From contig CAUYUJ010019884.1 in the NCBI GenBank assembly GCA_963575745.1, positions 45,001 through 109,000 of the forward strand: a stretch of 64,000 nt of DNA, given 5' to 3'. Both the position numbers and the translations under genes were made by a program. This DNA is from Prorocentrum cordatum (Eukaryota > Sar > Dinophyceae > Prorocentrales > Prorocentraceae). Of the stretch, positions 40,719 through 50,353 are shown in pieces. Under the pieces are notes generated by a model. It worked only from the letters and a program-made list of their open reading frames with translations, had not been told where the DNA came from and made no database searches. Within the stretch, counting starts at the first letter, position 1; each line of letters opens with the position of its first letter.

Positions 40719-41951
40719 ATGGCCGCGGCGGCGCCGAGCGGCGCCGCCGGCGCCGTCGCGAGGGGTGCCGGGGCCCCCCGCTGCCCCTGCGGGCGGACGC
40801 CGGCGGCGCGCGGCACGGCGCCCAACGCCGCCCGGCGCCGCCCGCGGCGCGGGCGGTGCCGCAGGACCGCCCGGGCGCCGCCCACGCCGGCTGCTCCCAG
40901 GTGCCACGGGCGGCGAGCACGGAGGTCCGAGGAGCCCAGGAAGCTTCGCGTCGCTGAGAAGTCCGGGCGGCACGTTTTGCGCCAGGTTCGGCCCCATGTG
41001 GGGGCCCTCGCCGGGCCACGGGGCCGTCAAGGGACGATTCAGGAGGAAGAGCCGGCCCCGGGGAAGAAAAAGGAGGGTGCGGACTTCCGGGGGTGCCGCG
41101 CGGACGAAATCAGGGCGTCGCGCATGTTTGGGATAGGATCTGTTACCAGCGCGGCGGTGCTGGCCTCCCGGGCCCGTTTCGCACGCCCGGGGGCCAGCAA
41201 GCATGGATCCAGGACGAAAAAAAGCACCCCCGGGGAAGGGGTCGGGACCTCCTGGGGCCGCGGATCGAAAAAGTCATGGCGGCGGATGTCTGGGCACGCC
41301 GACGGCTCCCGGGTTCGCGGGCGGCGAACGTATGGCCGCACCCGCGCCCTCGCAGCCTGGATCCCGGCGCGCTGTCCCGCGGATACGCGGTCGTACACAG
41401 GTGCGCTCCGCGCGGGGCATCCGCGCAGCAGCGCCCCGTGTCCGCGGGGTCGCGGCCCAGGGGCCCGGCCCCGGAGGCCGCAGATGCGGATATGTTCTCC
41501 TCGCCCACGACAGGCGTCCCCGTCCCCGGGGCGGTGCACGTCCGCCGGCTCCGAGGCGGGCCCCTCGCCACGGGCGCGGGCCTCGCCCTCCTCGTCGCCC
41601 CGCCGCCTCGGCTGCTGCAGGCGCGGCAGCGCCGCAGGTGTGCCCCACGAGGACCTGCTGAACCTGGAGCACCACGGCAGCGGCGCTTCCAGGCCGTCGC
41701 GCCCCACCGACGGCGGCGCACGGGGCGCACGGGCGGCCTGCCGCCGCGCGGAGGGCGCCCGCCCCGCGCACCTCGGGCCGCCCCTCGCGGAGCAGCTCCG
41801 AGCGTTGCGCTTCGAGCTGTCCCGGGAGTGCCACTGCGGCACCGCCTTCCCGGGCCGGACGACAGGGGGGCATTGGGCAAGGGGGGGTTACGAAATGTGC
41901 TGCATGCAGCTGGTTTCGGCCCCACGGAGGGGCCCACTCTGCGATACCTAG
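40719..41951 (+). CDS. Hypothetical Ala/Arg/Pro-rich ORF upstream of GDPD gene
   Basis: The frame from ATG 40719 (CGCATGGCC) to 41951 gives about 410 residues. The N-terminal 150 residues are Ala/Gly/Arg/Pro runs expected from GC-rich DNA. The last part (LLNLEHHGSGASRPSRPTD and LAEQLRALRFELSRECHCG) looks more protein-like. No family is recognised, and other frames are also open. It could hold exons upstream of the GDPD gene, or be non-coding GC-rich sequence. Confidence 0.2.
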   Translation: MAAAAPSGAAGAVARGAGAPRCPCGRTPAARGTAPNAARRRPRRGRCRRTARAPPTPAAPRCHGRRARRSEEPRKLRVAEKSGRHVLRQVRPHVGALAGPRGRQGTIQEEEPAPGKKKEGADFRGCRADEIRASRMFGIGSVTSAAVLASRARFARPGASKHGSRTKKSTPGEGVGTSWGRGSKKSWRRMSGHADGSRVRGRRTYGRTRALAAWIPARCPADTRSYTGALRAGHPRSSAPCPRGRGPGARPRRPQMRICSPRPRQASPSPGRCTSAGSEAGPSPRARASPSSSPRRLGCCRRGSAAGVPHEDLLNLEHHGSGASRPSRPTDGGARGARAACRRAEGARPAHLGPPLAEQLRALRFELSRECHCGTAFPGRTTGGHWARGGYEMCCMQLVSAPRRGPLCDT

Positions 41952-42144
41952 CCGCCTCCGGCGCCGGGAGGCGCCGGGAAGATCAGCTGCGTGAGCTGAT
42001 TCTCAAACTCCCCCATTACTATCCCCCCCCCTTTCGCCCGACCCGATCTTCGAGGGCAGCGAGCGCATCTGCTCCGGGTGCTCCGCGAGGCGGCGCAGGA
42101 GCAGGGTGGGCGGCGGCTGCGGCAGCCCGACGCAGGCGCACCGC

Positions 42145-43476
42145 ATGCAGGTGCCCGCGTCGACGGGCCACCCCACGATCTGGGCGCACCGGGGCCTGCC
42201 GAGGTGGTGCCCCGAGAACACCCAGGTCGACTACACTGAAGTCGGGCCCGTCCCTCCACAGGGGGAACATTCACAAGCAGTTTAAAGATAGTCTGGGGAC
42301 TATGTTTTCCGCATTTTCGGGCAACTTTTGAGCATTTCTGGGGTATGTTTAACCTTTCGTGCAAAATCCCCCTGTAAGGGGACAGGTCCGACTTACGATT
42401 ACACGTAAGAGTGACCCTTCGCCGGAGTGGCCTTTGGTGCGGGCACATTGGGATCCCCCGATCGCCGAACGCGAGGCGGCAGTGGCGTCCTGTGCGCGTG
42501 TGTTTGGGCCCCCCCCCAAAAGCCGCGCACCAAAGGTCACTCTTGCCCAGGGCTACACTTGCGTGTAGCCGACCAGGTCTCCTTCCGCCATGCCTTGGAG
42601 GACGGAGCACATGGCATCTGGGCAGAGGTGCACCTCACGGCGGACAATCAGCTGGTGTGCCTCTCGGACGACACGGTAGATCGGACCACGAATGGGTCTG
42701 GCGCCATCCGCGCGCTGCCCTTCGCCGCCGCGCGCTCGCTGGAGGCGGGCCTGCACCGCGGCCGCGAGTTCCAGGGCGAGAAGATCCCGCGACTGGACGA
42801 GGTGCTGCGGCTGGCGCTGGAGAGCCACCGCTGGCGGGCGCCCGGCAGGAAGGTGGTCCTCGAGCTCGCCGGGCCGATGTCCGGGCTGCACGGCCTGGGC
42901 CGGGCAGCAGCGTGGGCCGGGCTATTCCGGGACTGCCCCGCGTACGAGTCGCTGCCGCGGCACTTGGTCGCCGCCCTCACAGGCCACGGGAGGGAGGTGG
43001 CAGACGGCAGAATCATGGTGGCCTCCTTCCACAGGCCATACCTGGAGGAGCTCCAGCGGCTGCGCCCTGCCCTGTGCCAGGAGCTTCCCCTCGTCTACCT
43101 CTCCCACGCCGCCGCCCAGGGCTGGCTCGAGAGGGAGGACCTCGAGAACTGCAGGGTGGCTGACGGCGTCTGCGTGCCGCTGTCGCTCCTGACGGCAGAT
43201 GTCGTGGCGAAGCTCAGGAAGCACCACGACTTGGTCCTCGGCTGGGAGGAAGGCGGCTCTGGCGCTAATCTAGAGCGTGCCTTGTCCCTCGGCATCGACG
43301 GCATCAGGACCACGAACGCGGACCTCGCAGCGGAGGTGTTCCAGAGGGTAGGGCTCAAGTCGGTGCGGAGTGACTGCCACGGTTGGGGAGGGCCCAAGCC
43401 ACGGTCTGGACGAAGAGAGGAACCCGAGAGTTTCCTCAACCTCATCGGCACCAGCTGCTGCTACGCAAGGGACTGA
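42145..43476 (+). CDS. Glycerophosphodiester phosphodiesterase (GDPD) family protein, two exons
   Basis: Exon 1 (42145-42225) and exon 2 (42577-43476) join in phase 0 to give 326 residues, the usual size of a GDPD domain. The family hydrolyses glycerophosphodiesters to glycerol-3-phosphate and an alcohol in a TIM barrel. IWAHRGLPRWCPENTQ (residues 12-27) has the HRG and PEN motifs. SFRHALEDGAHGIWAEVHLT follows directly across the splice, and DDTVDRTTNGSG and IPRLDEVLRLAL are typical. The C-terminal LGIDGIRTTNADL matches the usual GVDGIxTDxP segment. Departures: the second catalytic His (usually VxxHD) is Ser57 in VCLSDD, and the usual ExD metal pair reads WAE. It may therefore be a pseudoenzyme or have altered chemistry. 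No signal peptide is seen with this start; exons further upstream are possible. Confidence 0.82.
42226..42576 (+). other. GDPD intron, bounded by inverted repeats (introner-like)
   Basis: Exon 1 ends ...CCAG|GTCGAC and exon 2 starts GACCAG|GTC, so CCAGGTC (42222-42228 and 42573-42579) is directly repeated at both junctions. The intron starts GTCGACTACAC and ends GTGTAGCCGAC before CAG, an inverted repeat. Reading on past 42225 meets a stop at about 42283, while joining at 42577 restores the GDPD motif order. TIRs plus a short direct repeat at the splice sites are what introner insertion predicts. Confidence 0.78.
42400..42567. mobile_element. Introner-like TIR element, copy 2 (clean copy)
   Basis: The left end TACACGTAAGAGTGACCC and the right end CTACACTTGCGTGTA are inverted repeats. 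The inner arms GTGGCCTTTGGTGCGGGC and GCCGCGCACCAAAGGTCAC also pair. It is homologous to 14930-15298 but lacks the nested insertion. It forms the 3' half of the GDPD intron. Confidence 0.75.
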
Positions 43477-44065
43477 CTGAGGCGGGCGACCTGGAGGCAA
43501 AGTACCGAGAGTCAGGAAGGGTTGAATGCACTAGAGTCTGGCCACGCAGAGCAAGTGCTCGGGGGGTGCGCGGCCGAGGGGGGAGCAAGGGCTGTGAGTC
43601 GCCAGGCCCCCTCTTTGCCTTTGCCACCCCTCCCCCTTCTCGTCCCCCCTCTCGCCCACCTTCTTACCCCTCCTTGACACATACTGCTCCCCCATGCCGC
43701 ACGTTCATCTCAATACGTTTCACGTCCTGTAACTTTATGAAGAGACCGCGGGTGACCCAGCATACAGTCTGGGCTGCGCGCTCTGTGCAGTCGGTGGGCC
43801 GTGTCATCATGAGGCACCCCACTCGTAGCCAGGGAGCGTGCCCAGCTCATTAGGGGCCACTCTGTGAAGTTGGCCGCGGCGGCAATTATTGATTGCATCC
43901 TCTGGACCTTCCTGCCCCCCTCCCTCCCCTCGTAACTTTTGTCATACAATGTGTCTCGCATTGCATGTTGTCCAGACACGCAGGCCAAGGCCTTGCTCAC
44001 CTGGTCTCAGCCAGGCCCGAAAGATGTCCGCAGCGGTAGTAGCATCGTATCGTATCCTCTGGCCG
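43477..44065. other. GDPD downstream region, no further gene seen
   Basis: No domain-bearing frame on either strand. A pyrimidine-rich stretch lies at 43610-43690. It presumably includes the 3' untranslated region of the GDPD gene. Confidence 0.4.
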
Positions 44066-44073
44066 CGGCGGAC

Positions 44074-44104
<31 letters not shown>

Positions 44105-44142
44105 ATATATATATATATATGCACACACACATACATATAAAG
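44066..44142. repeat. (TA)n / TGTATA microsatellite
   Basis: TA dinucleotides with a TGTGTA interruption and a CACACA run, leading into module C. Confidence 0.95.
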
Positions 44143-44143
44143 G

Positions 44144-44400
44144 CGCACCAGGTCCCGGCGCCCGGGGCCGGCGCCGCTACCACAAATGTGGGCTCCGGGG
44201 CCCTCGGGGAGCCCCGGGGCCTCACAGAAGGCCGCCAGAAGACGCCAAGGAGGCCCCAAGAGGCTCCAGAACAGACCCGGGACGCCCGAACGTCGCTCCC
44301 AGACGCCCAACATGGCCTCCAAGGCGGCTTCAGAAGCCCCCAAGACACGACAAGCGACCCACAATAGGGCCCCAAAGAGAACCCCAAGGGGCCAAAATAG
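44144..44400 (-). repeat. Module C and R2 tract (CCCAAGAGG orientation)
   Basis: GGCGCACCAGGTCCCGGCGC, CCGGCGCCGCTACCACAAAT and GTGGGCTCCGGGGCC (module C) also occur near 47318 and 52848. They are followed by CCCCAAGAGGC-type 9-13 bp units to about 44400. Confidence 0.75.
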
Positions 44401-44552
44401 CCCCATTCCCTCCGTAAAACGTATATTTCCCAACCATCCTGTGGTGTTGGGTCCTCGTTTTGAAGAGACGTCGCCCCGCGTTCCTTCCTCCTCCTCCTCC
44501 TTCCTCCTCCTCCCCTTCCTCCCCCCTCCTCCCCCTCCCACACCCATTCTGG

Positions 44553-45480
44553 CACACCCCTCACACGTTTCGTGGCCCCATAGGGAGCTCCACCGAAGGC
44601 CCCAGTGGCTGCGCCCGCATGCGGTTCCACCCCCATTTGGCACACCCCTCACACGTTTCGTGGCCCCATAGGGAGCTCCACCGAAGGCCCCAGTGGCTGC
44701 GCCCGCATGCGGTTCCACCCCCCATTTTGGCACACCCCTCACACGTTTCGTGGCCCCATAGGGAGCTCCACCGAAGGCCCCAGTGGCTGCGCCCGCATGC
44801 GGTTCCACCCCCCATTCTGGCACACCCCTCACACGTTTCGTGGCCCCATAGGGAGCTCCACCGAAGGCCCCAGTGGCTGCGCCCGCATGCGGTTCCACCC
44901 CCCATTCTGGCACACCCCTCACACGTTTCGTGGCCCCATAGGGAGCTCCACCGAAGGCCCCAGTGGCTGCGCCCGCATGCGGTTCCACCCCCCGTTCTGG
45001 CACACCCCTCAAACGTTTCGTGGCCCCATAGGGAGCTCCACCGAAGGCCCCACTGGCTGCGCCCGCATGCGGTTCCAACCCCCCATTTCGGCACACCCCT
45101 CACACGCTTCGTGGGTGGCTCCATGGGGAGCTCCACCGAACGCCCCAGTGGCTGCGCTCGCATGTGGTTCCCCCCCCCCCATTTCGGCACACCCCTCACA
45201 CGGTTCGTGGCCCCATAGAGAGCTCCACCGAAGGCCCCAGTGGCTGCGCTCGCATGCGGTTCCACCCCCTTTTTCGGCACGCCCTTCACACGTCTCGTGG
45301 CCCCATAGGGAGCTCCACCGAACGCCGCAGTGGCTGCGCTCGCATGCGGTTCCACCCCCCATTTCGGCACACCCCTCACACGTTTCGTGGCTCCATAGGG
45401 AGCTCCACCGAAGGCCCCAGTGGCTGCGCTGGCATGCGGTTCCACACCCCATTCTGGCACACCCCTCGCACGCTTCGTGG
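44553..45480. repeat. 90-bp minisatellite, about 11 units
   Basis: Units begin at 44553, 44641, 44731, 44821, 44911, 45001, 45092, 45188, 45278, 45368 and 45458. Each contains CACACCCCTCACACGTTTCG, TGGCCCCATAGGGAGCTCCA and GTGGCTGCGCCCGCATGCGG. Because 90 is a multiple of three, long frames stay open on both strands (30-residue repeats); they are not evidence of a protein. Confidence 0.96.
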
Positions 45481-45895
45481 CCCCATAGGGGGCTCCACCA
45501 AAGGTCCCAGTGGCACTGCCCGCTTGCGTCCGCCACCACCCAGCACAGCCCTTGTTCCCTGCGCTTCACCCACCCAGAACAGCGCTTTGTAGCCCTATAG
45601 GGAGCTCCACCAAAGGTCCCAGCGGCACCGCCCGCATGCGGCCGCCACCACCCTGCGCAGCCCTTGCTCCCTGCCTGCGTTTCACCCACCCAGTACAGCG
45701 TTTCGTGGCCCCATAGGGAGCTCCATCGAAGGTCCCAGTGGCACCGCTCGCATGCGTCCGCCACCACGCAGCACAGCCCTTGCTGACCGCGTCTCACCCA
45801 CCCAGTACAGCGCTTCGTGGCCCCATAGGGAGCTCCACCGAAGGTCCCAGTAGCACCGCCCGCATGCGTCCGCCACCACCCAGCACAATTGCGGC
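45481..45895. repeat. Diverged 108-120-bp continuation of the minisatellite
   Basis: Four units keep CCCATAGGGAGCTCCACC but carry AAGGTCCCAGTGGCACCGC, GTCCGCCACCACC and CAGCACAGCCCTTG in place of the end of the 90-bp unit. Confidence 0.88.
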
Positions 45896-45984
45896 ATTCA
45901 CAACTGCATATGGTTGGGTCCTTCGCCAGGCTAATTTTAACAGATTGCTTGTTTTCGCTGTCGGTCCGTGCTTGACGACCTCAG

Positions 45985-46980
45985 AAGCTCCCAAGACCGC
46001 CCCAATACGGCCCAGGACGCGCCCCAGAGGGCCCCAATACAGCCCCAGAAAGCTCCAGGACGGCCCACGAAGGGCCCAAGACGGCCCTAGAGAGTCCCCA
46101 AGACGGGCCCGAGAGGGCCCCAGAGGAGGAAAGCCACCATCGAATTCCAAGATTTCGACCCCAAGTGGCTCCAGGAGGCGCCGAGAAGCCCCCAAGAAGC
46201 ACCCGGAAGGCTCCCAAAAGCACCCCAAGACGCTCCGAGAGGCACCCCAAGAGAGCTCCAAGCAAGAATCGCCCCGTTCCTTTGGGAAAACGCATATTTT
46301 TCGTATGTTCGCCTGTTGGGCTGTCATCGCGTCCAAGACGGCCCAAGGGGTTCCCAAGACGGCCTAGGAGGCCCCCAAAAGAGCTCCAGGACGGGCCACG
46401 AGAAGCCCAGGACGGCCCAATGGGCCCCCACGAAGGCCCAAGAGAGCCCCAAGACGCTCCCGAGAGGAGTCCTAGAGCAAGAAAGCCACTCTCGAATTCC
46501 GAGCTTTCGGCCCCAAGAGATCCCAGGAGGCGCCGAGACGCCCCCAAGAGGCCCCAAGCAGGCCCCCAAAAGCACCCCAAGATGCTCCAAGAGGCACCCC
46601 AAGAGAGCCCAAAGAAACTAAAATCCTTCCATTCCTATGGGAAAACGTATATGTTTCGCATGCTCGCCTTTTGGGCTGGCACCGCGTCCAAGACGGCCCA
46701 AGAGGCCCCCAAAAAACGGCTTAGGAGGCCCCCAAGAAATCTCCAAGACGGCCTACGAGGAACGCAGGACGGCCCAATCGGCCCCCAAGACGGCCCAAGA
46801 GAAGCCCAAGAAGCGCCCGAGAGGGGTCCCAGAAGAAGACAGCCACTTTCGATTTCCGAGCTTTCGGTCCCAAAAGCCCCCAGGAGGCGCCGATAGGCCC
46901 CCCAGAGGCCCCAAGAGGCCCCCAAAGCACCCCAAGACGCACCCAGGAGGCCTCCAAGAGGCCCCCAAGAGGCTCGTAAC
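45985..46980 (-). repeat. R2 tract with repeated modules A and B
   Basis: CCCAAGACGGCCC units. Module A (GGGAAAACGYATATNTTTCG, then GTTCGCC, then GCGTCCAAGACGGCCC) occurs at about 46278 and 46630, roughly 350 bp apart. Module B (AAGCCACTCTCGAATTCCGA-like) occurs at about 46120, 46475 and 46840. Confidence 0.85.
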
Positions 46981-47317
46981 TTGGATCTAGTGCGCCGGCG
47001 AGAGAGGCATCCAAGATGCCATGCGAACCTTCTCTCTGGGGCCGTAGGTGGATCTTCTTGTGGGCCAAGACCCGTGTCAGGGGTGTGCCGACTCGGGTGG
47101 ATCGGACGCGAACATTGCCGGGGGCCGTCGGTTGAAGTCCCTGTTCGGCACGACCCGTTCGAGGTGCGAGCCGGAATATGCGGGAGACGAGGAGGACATG
47201 CAGAAGGAGAGGAGGGACAAAAGGAGGAGGGATAAGAGGAGGGAAAGGAAGGGGCACTCGACCCCGGAGGTCTCTGGGAGCACCCGGCCCCATCTTCGAT
47301 ATTGATTTCGCGTCGTG
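46981..47317. other. Spacer with short GGA run, no supported gene
   Basis: Non-R2 sequence. An AGGAGGGACAAAAGGAGG purine-rich piece lies near 47208. No domain. Confidence 0.4.
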
Positions 47318-48330
47318 GGCTCGTTTCCGAGGGCCCGGGGGCTGGGGGCCGGCGCCACGACCACAAATACGGGGCCAGGGCGTAATTTTCCTTGTGACCT
47401 GGGGCCAACAGGGCCCCAAGAGGTTGCAGGGAGGCCCCGGGAGGCCGCAGCGATGGCTCCAGACGCCTTTCAAGACGACTCCCATGACGCCAAGAAGGCT
47501 CCCGAAGGCCCCGAAGACGCCCCAAGAGGCACCCCGAGAGAGCCCCAGTAAGCAAACATCGTCGATTTCCGATGGGAGAATTTATATTTTTGGCGTGTTC
47601 GCCTTTTGGGCTTCCACTGCGTCCAAGACGGCCCAAGAGGCACCCAAGCCGGTCGAGGATGCCCCCAAGAAGGCCCCAAGACGACCCACGAGGGGGCCAA
47701 GACGGCCCACGAGGCGCCCAAACCGCCCAAGAACGCCCCGAGTCGGCGCCCAAGACGGGGACGAGGAACCGGAAATTCGCGCTTGTTGGCCCAAGAGAAA
47801 CCCAGGAGACCCCAAGAGGCTCCAAGAAGGGGCCCAGAAGCCCCAAGAGGCCCCCATGAGACCCGAAAACATACATCAAAAGAGGCCTCGAAGACGCCCC
47901 AAGAGGCACCCCAATAGAGCCCAAATAAGCAAACATCGTCGATTTCCGATGGGAGAATTTATATTTTTGGCGTGTTCGCCTTTTGGGCTTCCACTGCGTC
48001 CAAGACGGCCCAAGAGGCACCCAAGCCAGTCGAGGATGCCCCCAAGAGGGCTCCAAGACGACCCACGAGGGGGCCAAGACGGCCCACGAGGCGCCCAAAC
48101 CGCCCAAGAACGCCCCGAGTCGGAGCCCAAGACGGGGACGAGGAACCGAAGATTCGAGCGTTTTGGCCCAAGAGGCCCCCAGGAGACCCCAAGAGGCTCC
48201 AAGAAGCGCCCAAGAAGCCCCAACAGGCCCCCAAAAAGAACCGCAAAAACATTCAAAGAGGCCCCGAAACAGCCCCGCAATGGGCCCCTCAAAACGGCCC
48301 AAGAGAGCCCCAGGGCGTGCCCAAGAGGGT
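47318..48330 (-). repeat. Module C plus R2 tract with 378-bp tandem duplication
   Basis: Module C at 47318-47385 leads into CCCAAGA units. From 47571 (GATGGGAGAATTTATATTTT) the next 378 bp are repeated almost exactly from 47949, including TTCCACTGCGTCCAAGACGG and GACGGGGACGAGGAACCG. Confidence 0.9.
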
Positions 48331-48477
48331 CGACCAGAGAGCTGGTCCGACTTCCCACACTCTACACAAGGTCCGTCCCCGGCGGTGCCTCAAGCAGGTG
48401 TTGCCCCTGGAGTCCGCACTTGCCTGAGAAACTCCAAACATTTGTTCGCACACCTTTTCCTGTGTCTGTGACACGCT

Positions 48478-48511
48478 AGAACCTAAGCGCACGCGAAGCG
48501 CGCGTGGTTTT
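48478..48511. repeat. GCGAAGC-core palindrome 1
   Basis: AGAACC-TAA-GCGCACGCGAAGCGCGCGT-GGTTTT. The core is a hairpin with a GAA loop, and the outer arms AGAACC/GGTT(C)T pair. It is followed by TATATATG and (GTCT)n. Confidence 0.85.
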
Positions 48512-48517
48512 TATATA

Positions 48518-48560
<43 letters not shown>

Positions 48561-48606
48561 ATGTATGTATGTATGTATGTGTGTATGTATGTGTATATAT
48601 ATATAT
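48518..48606 (+). repeat. (TGTC)n / (TATG)n microsatellite
   Basis: TCTG/TGTC tetranucleotides to about 48560, then TATG and TATA to 48606. Confidence 0.97.
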
Positions 48607-48607
48607 G

Positions 48608-49446
48608 GATAAATACCGCCCCCCCCGGTCCCACACCTCCCCGCCACATCTCGGGGACGCTCCCGGTACCGCTCCCCCAGCCTTCTCCGGGGAGCCTCCA
48701 CAGCGCTCCAGGAAGGCCCAAGACGCCCCCCAGGAGCCCCCAGAATGCGAAAGGATGGCCCAAGACGCTCCCAAGCAGCCCAAGTCAGCCTTCCGACGGC
48801 TCTCGAGGCTCCCAGGTGGCCTCCAAGAGACCCCAAGAGAGGTCAGATAGGTGTCACGGGACGGCCCGAAGAGGCCCAAATCGTAGATGCTCATGGTTTT
48901 TTCAATGTTTTGGGCTTCTCGCGTTTTCGAGCTTCCAGTGTCCAAGAGCGCCGAAGAGCCTCCCAAGACCGCCACAAGACCACCCAAGAGACCCTCAGGA
49001 TGGCCCGAGACGGGCCAAGAAGGCTTCAAGACTGCCGAAGAGGCGCCCAGCATAGCCCCAAACCACCCCAGAACAGGCCCAAGATGGGCCCAAGAGCGGG
49101 AGCAGGAGGCTTCCAGAGACCTCCGAGAGGCCTCCAGGACCCCCCAGAGGCTCCCAACACACCCCCGATCCCTGAGAGGCCCCAACGAGACCCCGACGAG
49201 GCTCCAAGAACAGCCCGAGAGAGCTGCGAGAGCCGTCCCGAGAGAGCCCAAACAGGGCAAAATCGTTAATTCCCCGTGCTTTTTCCTTATGTGTTTCGCC
49301 TTCCCACGTTTTCCCGTTTCCAATCCTCAAAGATTGAGGATTTGGGAAAAGGGAATTCCCAGAATTTGTTTTTTCATCAAAGTGGGACTCCTATTCGGGG
49401 GTCCTACACATCCCCTGACATCTGGCAGGTACCGCGCCTCCCGGCT
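48608..49446 (-). repeat. ~840-bp repeat unit, copy 1 (contains R2)
   Basis: Runs from ATACCGCCCCCCCCGGTCCC and CCACATCTCGGGGACGCTCC through R2 units, module A (near 48880 and 49268) and ACACATCCCCTGACATCTGG. Copy 2 at 50354-51182 keeps the same order with high identity. Confidence 0.9.
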
Positions 49447-50303
49447 TCTTAACGGTTTCGCGGAGTTTTCGAAGGCCCCAAGGAATCTGGGAATTTTGCA
49501 TTCGGGTTCGATGGTCATCCATTCAGGACTCAGGACAGAAATTCATGCGCAAACCAAGCATGTCCATCTCTCGTTCAAGTGCCGTGTGGGATAGGTAATG
49601 CCAGGGTATTTAATTGCATTGCGCTGCAACCCAGGGTAGCAGCGCCTTTCACGCAGCAGAGTCCAGCGAGCTGCAGCCCAAGGTAGCTGCTCATGTACAG
49701 CGCTGGCCGCTGCATCCCAGGCACTTTCTACTCAGAGCAAGCGACGCCCGCTGGCCGCCAAGATGGCCCCTTAGTGGTCCAAGACGCTCCAAGATGTTTC
49801 AAGGCGGCCCCCAGGGGCCACAAGATGCCCCAGTGGAACTCCCAAAGGCCCTCCCAAATGACCCCAGAGAGCCACAAACGCAAAAGCCATTCAGGTTGTT
49901 CCATGTTCAGTAAATCTCACGCTCGTCTCCTTCGGATGGCTTCGGGAGAGCTTCACATGGCGCCGAGGCTCGAGACGGCCCCACAACTTCGAAGAAGAGC
50001 CCAAGAGGGACCCAAGCGGGTCCCAAGGCCTTCAAGGCAGCCCCAACAGGAAGATCCACAAGAGACCCGTACATTTCAAGCCAGCCCATTTCGTATTGAA
50101 TATCTTCCCACGCCGGCCCTGAACAGCTCGAAGCCCCCGCATAATCCCAAGCAAGACGAGAAACGTAAAGCGAGGACAACCGAGAGAGTCTGGAGGGTTA
50201 ACGAGGAAGGACGTATAAGGAACATTGGAGGACGAGGTAGGGCAAGGCATGGAATGAGCCTGTCCGAAAAGCACGCGCATCTCACAACGCCGTGGCATGC
50301 GCT
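49447..50303. other. Spacer with short R2 blocks
   Basis: Mostly unique sequence with R2-like units at about 49760-49875 and 49965-50060. No gene is recognised. Confidence 0.45.
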
Positions 50304-50339
50304 AGAACCCAAGCGCGCGCGAAGCGCGCGCGCAGTTCT
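50304..50339. repeat. GCGAAGC-core palindrome 2
   Basis: AGAACCCAAGCGCGCGC-GAA-GCGCGCGCGCAGTTCT, preceded like palindrome 1 by GCT. TAATGCAAATATATA follows. Confidence 0.9.
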
Positions 50340-50353
50340 GTATAATGCAAATA

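Noticed and set aside
44605-45600. 331-codon repeat protein (30-residue repeats) on the plus strand and a similar one on minus
   Set aside because: The 90-bp unit is a multiple of three and open on both strands; no start context, no unique domain, and the frame is lost in the diverged units.
44541-45895. CRISPR-like array
   Set aside because: Units are contiguous tandem repeats without unique spacers, in a eukaryotic context.
47178-48479. 433-codon plus frame and 555-codon minus frame over the R2 tracts
   Set aside because: Pro/Lys/Arg or Gly/Leu/Trp repeats follow the CCCAAGAGG unit; the same peptides appear wherever R2 occurs.
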